A DNA stretch of 64,000 nt, taken from the NCBI RefSeq assembly GCF_021018895.1, contig NC_079384.1:10803640-10867639 (forward strand), written 5' to 3'. Positions 11,376 through 23,961 of the stretch are shown here, one piece after another. The position numbers were made by a program, and so were the translations under genes. Source of the stretch: Seriola aureovittata (taxonomy: Eukaryota > Chordata > Actinopteri > Carangiformes > Carangidae). Under the pieces are notes generated by a model that ran no database searches, had not been told where the DNA came from, and saw only the letters and a list, made by a program, of their open reading frames with translations. How positions within the stretch are numbered: the first letter of the stretch is position 1; every line of letters starts with the position of its first letter.

Positions 11376-13919
11376 CACATCAACACATAACAACAAGCTG
11401 ATCAGTTTATTAGTTCAACAATCCCTTCATAACAGATAATCAAACAACCAAGTGAAATACTCAATTTAAAGCTGAGACTTGGCACTTGTTCGTTGAGCTG
11501 AAGCTCAGAGCCTGAAGAACAAATGTACCAACGTAAATCGTTAACTTCACTGGGTTTCACCAAACATACTATATATAGATAACATACACACACCTACCAC
11601 ACACACATGCTCTGACTGGCTATTTAAGCAAGTGACAAAGTAATGTAACTGTAAATCTTACAATATGGTCACCTCATAGTATGATTCTCCATACTGAAAC
11701 TGGCACCTGTGGTTCATAGAGAAGAACTGTTGCTTATCATCTCATCTATTATTGCAAAAGTTATATGTCTTGATTAACTTCCAAAAAGTAAAAATAAAAC
11801 AATACACGGTCACTTTGCAAATCAAACCTGCAGCAGTAGACAACAGAAATAATACTAGGCCACTGCTTCCGATGTCTAAGTTTGGTTATGCAATAAAAGT
11901 TGTATGGTTTAGTATGTTGATTCTTGGCTACCTGCATTAGTAATTACCCAAACAAACTTAAATTACTTTTCACTGCAGTGAGAATCGCTGAGGTATCTAA
12001 TCACATGGTAAAGAAATTCAATGGTGTTTTATTTCAGGAGCAAATCATCTCATCGTTGACAGATGACTGCTGATACGATCACTGCTCTTTCTCGCTCCAT
12101 TTCCCCTAATCATCCATCCTGCGAGTTCTTATCTGTGCTGACTCCTATTGGAAACCTAACAGGCTAAATTGGATTGACTTTTAATTAGCTGTACTCCCCA
12201 GGTAAAATGGGTTTAATTGCCTGAATTATCTTGCTGGCTCCTTATGGTGGTAGGGCAAGAAGAAGCACCTGGATAGCTTTTCTGACAAATAAACCAGTCA
12301 GTTAAATCAGTTAGAATCAAAATCATATCTGCCTCTAGAAGAAAAGATTTTTTCTGTTTTATCCAAATAATACTGACATTATGATGTTTAATTGTAGATG
12401 AAGTAAGTAATTTGAGCACAAGGTGATTATAGGACCAACTGGCTAAAACTGCTACTGATTAATAAATACACCAACTACACATGACACAGTTAATCATCAA
12501 CTAGTGAGTGAAGTTGATGTTAACAATCACTATGGGTATCACCTTTAAAACTACTGTCTTGAGAAACTTGGCCATGAGCCCATGTCTCAGTGAAATGAAG
12601 AGGTAATTATTTACAACATTATTGAATTGATCTTATTGGCAATAATTACATATAATCACACAAAACAATTCTTTGGTGCTCTGTGAATAATATACAGTGG
12701 GTTTTAGAGCTTAAACAAAAAAACAAAAAAACAGCGGCCTGCATCTGGAAACAACATTAATGAAAACCAAAACAGCAAAGCTTCAAGCTGTAAAATGAAG
12801 ACAGTAAACTGAAAAATGTTAAAACATTCTGTAGAGCTGAAGGGAGGGAAGAATAAAACAGACATAGGACTAAGTGTGACCAAATGTAAAAAAGGAATTC
12901 ATGAGAACAATTCTCCAGTCTCTACATACATGCAGAAATATAAAAATTAATTCAACGTGCTGTAGTCCAGTTGTAATTTCATATTATTAAAGAAGCCAGA
13001 GTAGCACAGTGTTATCTCTCCCCTGAGTGAAAAGCTCCATAGCAAATCGCACAGTAGCAGAAAAACATTTCTTGATGTTGCTTTGTTAATTCATATTATA
13101 CTCAAAGCATGTCCTCTCACACACAGAGGCAGCAAGAAGATGGAAAATATCAGCAACATTTATTATCAAGCTTTGTTAACAAATGAGACCCTTGTGTCAC
13201 TGTGAGCTAAAATTGAAAATGTTGACAAAGATTCTGCAAGTCATTTTAGTCAGATGACCCATGATCATAACTTATTAGTGGACAGAACAGTCCAAGGGCT
13301 TCACCATCAGTACCCTGTGATTCAGCTGTGATTGAAACAGACGGCATTATACAAGCAGCAGAGCCATGCTATAATGGCTGCATCAATTAACAACCATTTA
13401 ATTTGGCCTGCTTGACTGGTTTTTGTGTTCAGCAGTAATGGCCATTTGAGAGAATACAACACACCATTTAATGGAAGAACAAAGCAAAATTATTACAGAA
13501 TAAGAGGCTGCACGACAAATCGGGTGAAAAGTAATGTTATGTGATGTAAAAAACAGGGAGGATGGCAATGGTTTGCACCTTTCCTTTGCAAAAAAAAAAA
13601 AAAAAAAGGTTTCCAATTTTGTCAACTGTACTGTGTGACTGAATCTAGTTTAACTGTAGGGCATAAGGACTATTTTTTTTCACTATGTCTGAAGGAAATT
13701 AAATACATTTTCTCATTAACACCATTAGCCTGCAGTATTTATCTATATATAGATAAATGAGGTTGTCCTGATATGTATGTCAATATAAAGGATAACTGTA
13801 CCAACTGTATCAAAACTTCAGCATAATTAGTTGTTTCTAAAACAAACAGTAACAACAATGCTGTTTTGTAGGATGGTGTCTGCCAGCTCTCTAGTAACCA
13901 TCCCACTTTACACTGCAGC
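11376..13919. other. Non-coding
   Basis: No gene was recognised. The stretch 12040-12260 is less repetitive and rich in homeodomain-type cores (TTAATTAG, TTTAATTG). It could be a conserved regulatory element, which only cross-species alignment can test. Confidence 0.45.
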
Positions 13920-13954
13920 AACACACACACGCATGCACGCACGCACGCACACAC

Positions 13955-14021
<67 letters not shown>
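13920..14021. repeat. (CA)n microsatellite
   Basis: About 100 bp of CA repeat with GCAC/ACGC variants in the first 40 bp. Frames across it are artefacts. Confidence 0.95.
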
Positions 14022-14023
<2 letters not shown>

Positions 14024-15586
14024 TTGTTCCCTCTGGACATGATGGCACATGGAATATGCAATAGGTGGGAAATATTCAACAGGAGAAAACTCATCTGCAT
14101 GAACACACTGTCAAGGTGCCCCCTCCTTACTTCTGTAGGAGGGGGCACTCACTCTGGTGAAGCAGATCATAGATGTAGACAGACAGTATGAGAAGAATCA
14201 AGATTCTCCTCAGTTCACATTGCAGCATCCAGCAGGTGTATTCTGTGCACTCACTACACACCTTTTTATACACAGTTATCTTGTAGTTGTAGCATTTTGG
14301 ATACAATAACTTAATCAGATGCTTTGCAGTATGAAGGTGAAATATTTTGTGGATACTTGGTGTGCCATCAGCCAAAAACTAACTTTAGTGGAGCGGAGCA
14401 CTGACCTCCAGGACTAGCAAAGTAACCAACCAACCAACACACACTGCAACACGTTATAAAACTTCAACAAATCTGGTCGAGTGACTGCAGGTAACATTGA
14501 GTTTCACTGGTACTAAAATTACAGCATAGCTACCTCCCAGTTATTTTTCATATTAGATTAAGAGCATGAAAAATAGTGCCTCCCTTTTGTATTCACCAAA
14601 TTAAAATTTGGTTTTGAATTACGAATCAATTCGGAATTGAATCATGACACAGAATTGAATCATGAGATTCACCACAATTCTCAGCTCGAAAAAGCAAGGG
14701 ATTTGGTAAAAATGTTGAAAGTAAAATGTTGATGTAAACTGTTAAATTTGAAAACAATATTAGTAGTAACAATTTAAATCACATTTAAATCAGTAGAGTT
14801 TTACTGTAAAGCCTTAAGCTTCCAGGATTTCTCTCAGGAAATTGTTTAGCAGGGTTACTCTTACAGAAAAATGGAGTGGAACCATATAAGAATGCTGTTT
14901 CTGAGGAATTCTGTTCACGTCCATTATAAAGGACATTTTCTTTGCGGGAATGACAGATCCATGCATCCTAACAACTGCACACACAGGTGTACGTACTTGC
15001 ACAAACAACACACACACACACACACAGGTATGTGGGTGTACACATCTATATGCACCACACACATACACACACAAAGAGAAACATTTTTGCACTGCTGCCT
15101 GCTGTGTTGAATCTGTACCTGCAATCCAGTCACAGAGGAACGGAGAGGTAATGGACCGCACAAAAATTCAACTTCCCACACAGCCCATAAGGTGTCGGTC
15201 CATTTCTCTGTCCATATGACAAGGACTCAAAGAGGAAGTGTGCATTAGTGCTGCTGTGTTACATACAACATGCTTTTTTGCAGATGAAGGATTCTGCATG
15301 GGCATGAAGATATAAAATCAACAAAAACGTTTCTTTCTAATGTATGTTTGTGTTCATAAATGCAGCTAAGTGTGATACATGCTGCTTAATTCACCAGCCA
15401 ACAGCATTTTGGAAAAATTGTGGTAGCTGCATGTGACTGGCATTTGACAGGCAACTTCATGTTTGCTTTCCCAAACGGAGGGGAGACAGAGAAATCAAGG
15501 ACTCTCTGTGCTATGCATATAGTGTATATTTTAGCACCTTGTGCGTTGATATTACATGACATAATGACAGGAGGCCCTTTTTTTTG
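14022..15586. other. Non-coding
   Basis: No gene was recognised. CA-rich patches lie near 15006-15070. There is an imperfect repeat of GAATTGAATCATGA near 14635-14665. Confidence 0.45.

Positions 15587-15630
<44 letters not shown>
15587..15630. repeat. Compound (TA)n(CA)n microsatellite
   Basis: About 17 bp of TA repeat runs straight into about 27 bp of CA repeat. Confidence 0.9.
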
Positions 15631-15631
<1 letters not shown>

Positions 15632-16766
15632 AGAGCTTGCTTGTGTGAGGGAGAGGAAAGAATGGGATTTTTTGTGTTAAATTTGTACTTTGCAAGGATC
15701 CCTGCATTTCAGTATATTTTTCCTTACAGCCAATATTAATGTTGTTTTATCTCCAGGTAGATTCTAAATCCTTCACACAAGCCCAACATCTTACACAAAT
15801 GTTTTTCCCAACAGGGACGCTGACGATCCAACCTCAGGGAAGATGATTCATACTGTCAGTGTAATGATATATGAGCTGAGAAAATTACTTACTGTAGGTG
15901 TAACTAAACATTTGACTATGTATTATAGACAGGCAGCCTGTCTCTCTTCAGTTTTCATTTTATTATAGCCTCGTATTGACCAGCTTGTGTTGTCTCATTA
16001 CATGTCTTCTATTGATCTTTTTTGTGGGCATTTTGACATTTTCATGGTACCTTGAAGGATTGTTTTTCCACCCTGGGCTCCAGCTGACAGCAGTGTGTTG
16101 GGAGGGGGGATCAGGAGAGAGTCGGGGAGAAGGCTTTGCCCTGTCTTCACCTCTAAGCAGCCAAATAAAGATCACAGTTATCAGTCCAGAGGCAGGTTTA
16201 AGCTGCCACTGTGTGAAGGAGACTGTCATCTGACTTGTAATGACACAGCCCGAGAGCCATTACATCTTTGATGGGAGACTTAAGCAGAAATCCATTTCAG
16301 TGTGTCTAGGGAGAGGCAAGCGCAGAGGAAGGTGGAGGGGTGTGGGGTGTTTGGGAAGAGCAATCTGAGAGCAGTCTGTTGTGATAAGGTGTACACTGCA
16401 CATGCAATTTACCGGTGGAAGCTTCCAGTGAGGGTGACCGTGATTTATAATTTCACCCAGTCCATTTCAAATCATTATTGATGATAAATGCACAGAAAGA
16501 AAACAGAAGTGTTTTGTCTAAACATTTCTCATCTTAAATCGTCATTTTCTCATCTTAATCGTCATTTTCTCCTGCTACTGTCGGCAGAGAGAATGTGTGT
16601 TAACAACACAGGCAGGGGGTGCAACGATAAAATCCTGTGCAGAAAATGGCTGCTGTGGCGAACTGTGGTGAACACATGACCACAGTCTTTCTTTTGCCCA
16701 CATTTTACATCACTCTTCTTTGTATATACAGAATGAAATGAAAAGGACTGTCCAACAGACTCACAA

Positions 16767-17005
16767 AATTAATCTGCGGCTATTTGTGTAACTGATAAAA
16801 ATGCCAAACATTTTATGGCTTCTCCAAAATATGAGAATTTTCTGCTTTTACATGACTTTATATTAAATATGTTTGGGTTTTAGATTGTTGGTCTGAGATT
16901 TAAAAAAAATTGAAGACATCCAAGGCTCTGCAAAACTGCAATAGTGATTTTCACAATTTTCTACAGTTCTATGGATGAAATGATTAATTGAGAAAACATC
17001 CCTAC
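16767..17005 (-). repeat. Degenerate AT-rich MITE-like element, copy 5
   Basis: Read on the minus strand it carries GATTAATCATTTCATCC, CAACAATCTAAAACCCAAAC, TCATATTTTGGAGAAGCC and TTTGGCATTTTTATCAGTTA, in the family order. The terminal GTTGCAGC motif is lost. Confidence 0.55.
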
Positions 17006-17009
17006 TGTT

Positions 17010-20000
17010 CAAAAGCAAATGCATAATGTAGGTACGACAATCCATATCTTTCAGGTTAAAACTTGATTCAGAATTTAACCAAATAACCATATAATCAAGT
17101 TACAAGTACATTAGGTCTGAAAACAACATTACATTAAATGATTTTTAATGAAGATGTTAAATTAGTGAAATGAAACCTGTGAAACAAAAGACTGCGGTTT
17201 CAATGGTGGGAGGAGCTTAGCAGGCCAATGCTATTGGTGGACACTGATTTAAGACCTGTGGTCCTAGATGCCACAGAGCAGGTGGTACACTCCATCTGCA
17301 CCTTTAAGAGGCTGAGAAATAACCCTGCTATCAGCCATATGTGTAGAAAAGCAATTTACTGCAAAAGAGGTAAACATCTCAAATATGCTGAAGTATTTCT
17401 GATGCCCTAGTGTTCTTCTGACATCGTCCTGAATGTAGCCCATCCTCGGGGAAATCCGACAGTCACACAGCTGAACACTGAAAAATACCCTCATAAAGTA
17501 TCTTAAGTAGGACTGACCATGTTTTAATGTTATATATATTTTCTGAAAGGCGCTAGCTGCTTCAAACTAACGGTATTGTGAAAAAGAGAAAAAGTGGAGG
17601 AAAAAATCAGCAATTGATTACAAAATGATTCTATTTTTAAGCCTCATTTGTATTGAATTATATGATTTTATCTCTGAAGCAGCTCTCAAGCAACACTTGA
17701 TGTGTGATTGTGTAAACAATGTGATTTTATTCAGTGCTAATAACCTGTGACCTTCATATAGTCTCCTCTCTAATTTTAATTTTTCATTATTCAGGAAGTA
17801 AAAATACGGTTATTGCAGACACAAAATAAAGAGGCTATGTTTGATGATTAAACTTGACAGTCTACTCTTAGTATTGTATAACTTTAGTAAAAAGTGTTTT
17901 AATTTTGAGCATTCAGTTAGATGATCATTTCAAGCCTTGTATAATATCCCTACCACATTATTTCTACAGTGACATTTCACTTAACAAATTAACACTTGAC
18001 ATCTCTTTTATAAAAAATTATATCATTGCAATGTTGGAAAATATTTCAAATTATATACATAGGATACAAGGATGTTTCTCTGTGACTACGTGCAGCCCAA
18101 ATAATGAGATTACCACACCATCTTATTTTTTTACATGTTACACCTACAATAATATATTTCTGTTATAGCCATGTGGTTTCAGCTGATTTTCTGATTTCTT
18201 TGCATTTCATCTTGCCAATTGTCCAGAGGCTCTTCAAATAAAGAGGTGTGCCAGTTGACTGTCCATTAGTCCAGGAGCCATTAGTCAATCCTGAATATTT
18301 CCAGTAAATTAATCATTTGACACATTAGGGATGCCACACCCTGTCGCAGCTGAATAGTATTTGGAGGTACCAACAAGATATCCCTATTTTAGGATAACAC
18401 AACTTAATTATTAGTCATTTACCACCCTGACTGACTGTCCCCCTGTAAAAAACAGGCCCATCAGTTATCTGTGCAAGCATCTGTAGTAATTATGATGGGA
18501 GCAAGCGAGGTCAGGTCGTGTTGAAAAAAGAGCAACGAAGTCCATGTTAGGAGGAAGATCAGCATAACACAATACTTTCAATTAGACCATTGTAAGTTTC
18601 CAGTGTGAAATGCTTTTAACCATGACAGTTCTCCAACCTTAACTGTGAGTTTATTATTGTAACCATGACGATGAAGGTCTGGTACGGCTACCGTTTGTAC
18701 GCTCGTATGAGTCGCATCCGAGGATACGAACAGGCGATGTATGGTCGTTTAAGTTGGAGGAATTGTTGTACCCTCACATAAAAACACAGAATGATGAGTC
18801 TTGTAGAAAAATCTTTGATAGGTCATGCCGTTGACAAAAAGCAATATTCCTCATGTCAACAAAAAAAAAATGTTTTGTGGTTGATTGTTCAATCCTTGGT
18901 GGACTTTATCAGCAGGAGCCACAAGTCCATTGACAGTGAAGGGCTGGAGCTCAAGCTGCTCCCATCCCAATCTCGTTCCACATGATTATTCTCAATTTCA
19001 CAGCTGATGGTTTTTACTGAGACAGACGGCAGCAGCCAAATGCCAAAGTACAGAGGAGAGCACCCTGAGGAGGGAGAGAAAGTTAGAGAGGGAGAGAAAA
19101 GATAAGCTGGTCACTCAACTTCATCACCAATGTTTGGGATAGAAGTAATCTGCGAATGTGACCTATTGCCAGATGCAGAGGGATGTGGGGCACTGCTCGA
19201 TCTTGGGTCTGACAATACAAGCCAAAGTGAAGCTGAAGAAATGAGGGAAAACGATATATTACGATACGATGAGGTGCTGGCCCTGCAGGTAGATATCAAA
19301 GAAATGAAGGCAAAGCAGCACACTCATAACTCTGATGCAGTTGTAATTTTAATTCTGCAGACCAACATTACCATTTATCATACTTAGACCTAAAACGTCT
19401 GAACTCAAACCACCTTCTTTAATGATGAACACTGTAGGTTATAATGAGTTGGTCCTACATACACTGTCCTCCAGCTGTAAATGTTCATTAAATCTGCAGC
19501 TATTTACTTCCGCTTGAGTAATGTTTGCTATAAACTACAGTGCCCAGTTGTTTAGGGAAATTATTTAGGCTTTCTTTAAAACTGTGTTATATATTCATGA
19601 CCTGGTTTACTTCCTCAGTAGCAATGACAGCCACGGACAGGCTGGAGAAGTCAGACTACTGAGAGACAGGGGATTAGATGTCTGTCTGTATGTGCAGTGA
19701 TTTTATCACCACGATGGTGTCACAACCATACAACATACATTCGCAAAACTTTACAGGTGTGTTATTGGGATAAAAATAAAGGCCAAGTTCGAAGATGGGC
19801 GTGGTCTGACCAAAACTGTCAAAACTGCCTCTGTGGTAGTTCCTGATGTGTTTCCAGGACCACATACACAGACTCACAAGATGAAAACAATACCATCCCC
19901 GCTGTCACAGCTGGTAAATATTGCCAAACTCATCCCTCCAGACCCTAGTGTGGGCTAAATGCAAAATGCACTAAAAATCATGTTTCTCAAAACTTTCTGA

Positions 20001-20464
20001 ACCCAGACCCTACACCAGCCCAAGGAAGGAATTGAACATTTGCTGACCTGGAGCCTGTTGCACCATAGTTACAATATGCAAAGTGCAATCTGCAATATGA
20101 GTAATTTCACTCATTTCGACATAATTCACTTATCAGAACAAACTGCATACTTGCGAACAATGGATGAGCGTGCAAGAGCCCTGTACTACTGGTATATCTA
20201 CAATTCACAAGCGTCAATCATTTGTGAAACTCTGACAACTTTTGTTATCTGCATGTGAAAGTTATGAGCTAACAGACCTCTCAGGTCATTTAGAAATGGG
20301 ATGAGATGAAACTGACATTTTTATGCTCCTAGTCACTGAAATTGCTTTTTTGACGACTTGAGAAATGCTATTTAAAAAGCAGCAATTATGTTTTGCCTTG
20401 AACTTGAATAACTAAACTAACTATAACTTGACTTGACCTGAGCATTTCCACTGCATTATTGCTT
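17010..20464. other. Non-coding, with two weak coding hints
   Basis: No gene was recognised. Two items are listed as findings: a CpG-dense 38-codon frame at 18665-18781 and an acidic exon-like frame ending in a splice donor at 19288. The stretch 18180-18460 is low in repeats and could be regulatory. Confidence 0.4.
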
Positions 20465-20570
20465 CTTAATAAAAGTATTCATATCAGCGCATATTGGAGA
20501 ATATATGTGCCGATACCAATATATGTGTGATGGGCCAATATCGTATCGATAAATCGGTCAGGCAAGTATT
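20465..20570 (+). repeat. Fragment of a TATCGG-type dispersed repeat
   Basis: CCGATACCAATATATGTG, CCAATATCGTATCGAT and AAATCGGTCAGGCAAGTAT resemble the ATATCGGTCGGGC-ended repeat common in fish genomes. It is truncated. Confidence 0.4.
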
Positions 20571-22548
20571 TACTCTTTTGTATGCCTGTTGTGGTCAGTC
20601 TTTTTCCTTAACATTTTTAATGTAACAGTGAGTATCTTGTGCATGATATATAAACAGTAAGCTTTGCCTTTCATTAGTAAGCTAGTTTTGTTAATTTGAG
20701 TCACTGCCTGGAGAGTGTGAGTCCAGCTGTGTACACACCTAAGAGCCCAACAGAATCACACAAGGTACTATAAAAATCTACAAACTCTACCAGCCTCACA
20801 CTGGAGGAGTGCTAGTGAAAATTACAGCTGCACTCTGGGGAGTGGGCAGTAGGAGGTGCAGGATTTGATGAATCAAGGACCTTTTGTTCACACTGAAAAT
20901 GACTGCTTGCATGCAGTTGGAAAGAACATCTCTTCGGCAGTGCAGCGGTGTTTGGCAGGCAGGCAAGCGTCATTTGGAGCCATTTAGGTTTGAAGCTGAC
21001 GCAGAGGGGGACAGAAGAGTGCAAGGTCATTTAAAGAGGATGCAGAAGATGATGATGTGGCCAGTTCTGGGTGTTTAAGTGGGTCTACTCTGCCTGAAGT
21101 GAGTAGCAGCTGAGCACGCCGTGGCAACACTGACAATAATGACAGTGTGAGACACACATCTATAGAAGGCTATAGGTAGATACACAGACTCAACAGTGCA
21201 GTTCTGACACATAGGGTGTGTTAAATACTGTATATTGGGGCATGTGGGTGAATATGCTTGTGTATATTTGTACAGTCATACAGAAAATATCTTACTGACT
21301 GACACACTTAAGCATCTGCAGACATGCAAAAGCACACACATTCAGGGCTATAGTGTAAAACTGTCCATAGGAACACAAACAGGCAGTCACACCCTGACTG
21401 GGACTCTTATAGGCAGAGCTAACAGATCCTTAAAGTCCAGGGTTTAAAAAATTACTCCATTCATTTACCCAGATATCCAACTTTACACCTTTGACCTCAA
21501 TTAACAGGACCGCAGCTGTCGGAAATTGCTTCATAAGAAATATATCTTTAGCAGCCAGTGAATGATGATGGACACAGTTGATGTTTTTGCATGTAAAACA
21601 CTTCGTAATAGTGATTTCACAACCCATATTACGACCCAAGTCTTAACAATTTCAAATAGTAGACAATAATTGTTATTCAACCTTTTAAAATACACCTTGG
21701 ACTTTGTGGCACTACTTTAGGTGTGTCTTGGTCCGTAGCTGACTCAATCGCCACACAACCTTGACAAACTGTACATTGTTTGAAAGCTCCTACTCTCTTA
21801 AGATCCCCATATCACTGCAACAGCTGGTCACAGAATTGAGTCAAACATGTCTCTGTGGCTCCAAAGTGTTTTCCACCAAAAAGGTCCTAGGTCCTATAGG
21901 CCTTATATTTTTATATTCCCTTTTTTTTATGCCAAAAATAAGAAAAAAAAAGGCGAGGCAAAAAAAAAAAAAAAAAAGCCTTACATTGCTAGCATGTTTG
22001 TTCCTCTTTAACTTTGATACAGACTTTTTTGGTTGTAAAATGTAAAGAATTAGCTTTCTAAGGAGACCAGGGTTATGGCTGTAAACAAAAGGGTTGAAGA
22101 ACAGTAGCCTTTTTATTTTGGGTACATTATTTTTCGCCTTGTGTACATAAATAGGGGTGTCTGTTTGTTAGGGGATTAAAAACTGAAAAGGGCAAAATGT
22201 GTGCATCCTGGCAAGTTCTTTCAAGAAATATAACCACACGTAACCACATGTTACTCATACAAAAAAAAGTAGCTACAGCTGTATCACAACACAAGTCGGC
22301 TATAGGTTAATAACAGAAAAGTACAGGCACTGTTGTCCTTACAGAAATGATGGAGTGATTTCTCGTCAGTGCACAAATATGGCTAATATTTGCTGGGTTG
22401 TCACAGCTTAAGCCGAAACAACTGCATTTTACCTTAATGAAAAAGAGACACATTGTGGAAACATTTAGTCGACAGACAAGAGGAGCCCACCTGTGTCTAA
22501 AATTACACACAAACAGCTTAGACGGGTTGAAATTAAAAACATTCCTAC
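20571..22548. other. Non-coding
   Basis: No exon was recognised. A poly-A run lies near 21960-21977. If the promoter proposed at 22.6 kb is real, this would be its first intron. Confidence 0.4.
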
Positions 22549-22591
22549 CTATGCAAGACGCTTTTACGGCTCCTCCGTTGTTGCTGTCCAT
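22549..22591 (-). CDS. Candidate first coding exon of an unidentified gene
   Basis: A minus-strand ATG at 22589-22591 opens 14 codons (MDSNNGGAVKASCI) plus one base, followed by a GTAGGA splice donor (22548-22543). It lies inside the only CpG-dense block in the left 31 kb, as first exons usually do. Upstream in the same frame there is no other ATG within the block (the longer frame from 22696 begins with GTG). No downstream exon was identified to the left, and I do not recognise the peptide. Confidence 0.25.
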
Positions 22592-22800
22592 TTCCAGTTG
22601 CCACTGATTACAGCGCGAGCTCAGCTGCAGGCGTTTTGGTCCCGCGAGCGAGTCAGGAAGATAAGCCACGCGGGTAATGCGTGCGCGCTGTGCCACTGCC
22701 GCCTGCGCGACAGAGATGCCAAATCACTGCGCGCGAGAGTGAGAGAGAGGAAAAAGGACGAAATGAAATCTGCCGGTGTTAGAGAATAGAGCCGAAGCTG
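22550..22800. promoter_or_regulatory. CpG-rich block, probable promoter
   Basis: CpG dinucleotides are frequent here (CGCGAGCG, CACGCGGG, GCGTGCGCGC, CTGCGCGAC, CTGCGCGCGAG), while the flanking 10 kb is CpG-poor. In a methylated vertebrate genome this usually marks a promoter. There is no clear TATA box. Direction is unclear; the candidate exon at 22549-22591 favours minus. Confidence 0.5.
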
Positions 22801-23832
22801 CACGACATGAAAGTGTTTGAAATGTTAAAAAAAAAAAAAAAAAAGACTCATCACTAACTTTTTAAGCCACACAAAGATTGTCTGTAACCTGTTTGGCTGC
22901 AGTTAAGTCACAGCAATGATGTGAATAGAAATAAGGCAAATGCAGCATTTCCAGCAAGTCCATTTCTATTCCTTATATTAATCTAAATCTTTCTTATATT
23001 ATCCTAATCTAAACAAATGTGCATTTAGAGTTTTAGTGTCCTTAACACAAGGTGGACCACCAATCAGGACAACTGGTCAGCTACCCAGCAAGTTTTAATT
23101 CATGTTTTTATCATATGACTCTCCCTGTAGCAACCCATAAATAACTATAGTGGATGAACAAATAATAGGTGACAATATGGTAAAACGCATAATAATAATA
23201 TAAACTATGTTTTCATAGGAGAAGTTAATAGAAGTCATTAAATATGTTTGTCTAGCTGTTATAATGTAATGAAAAATAAATAAAAATAAAATGTCTCGCA
23301 TTGTTAAGGAAAGTGATGAAATAATTCTGGATCAGCCCCTTTAAAGATTGGCACCAAAATTAAATTGTTGCTTCCCTGGCCCATGCCCCATACCAACTTT
23401 GGTATAAATAGGTTCAAACAAACAAACAAACAAACAAACAAACAGGTGAAATCTTAACCTCCTTATACAGTAGTAATGTTTAATACTACTTGTAAATACT
23501 AGCTTTACTAGGGGGACTTTAAGGAAAGTTTTACTTTGAGGGCAATACCAATACTAATTATCAATTGTTTAAAAATTTGAATATATCAACCAGCGTTTGT
23601 TTTCAACATTAACATTTAGCAAACTTTTTCCTTCATTTACATATAACATAATGAATGGGACATTAACTTCTCATTGCTCTGGTGATGAACAAACCTGAAG
23701 ACATCTATTAGGAATTTCTCTACTGCAGTTTCAGTTATTATTTAACTTCTACAAAGATGGTTGTATTGCAATGGTCAAAATTGAAGAAAATTAGACACAG
23801 ACATCCTGAATTTTTGTCCAAATTATTGTATG
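22801..23832. other. Non-coding
   Basis: No gene was recognised. There is a poly-A run near 22827-22844 and an (AAAC)n microsatellite at 23415-23444. Confidence 0.5.
23415..23444. repeat. (AAAC)n microsatellite
   Basis: About seven tandem AAAC units. Confidence 0.9.
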
Positions 23833-23961
23833 GCAAAGAAGAATATCCCACACACTGCTCTTGCTCGGCATCACAATTTATTAATCGGTCTCTCTCAACG
23901 AAGGCGGCGTTAATAAATTGTGATGCTGAGCTAGCGCAGTTTGCGGGATATTCTTCTCTGC
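23833..23961. repeat. Inverted repeat with 52-bp arms
   Basis: The left arm (23833-23884) and right arm (23910-23961) match as reverse complements at 46 of 52 positions, around a 25-base loop. The innermost 16 bp (CATCACAATTTATTAA and its complement) and an outer 12 bp (GAAGAATATCCC) are perfect. No target-site duplication is evident. It could be a small foldback transposon or a hairpin RNA gene. Confidence 0.85.

Noticed and set aside
22307..22696. 129-codon minus-strand frame through the CpG-rich block
   Set aside because: It starts at GTG. The likely coding part is only the short ATG segment up to the donor at 22548; the rest past the donor has no coding character.
23415..23444. CRISPR-like direct repeat array
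   Set aside because: It is a plain (AAAC)n microsatellite with no spacers, in a vertebrate genome. No array was seen anywhere in the window.
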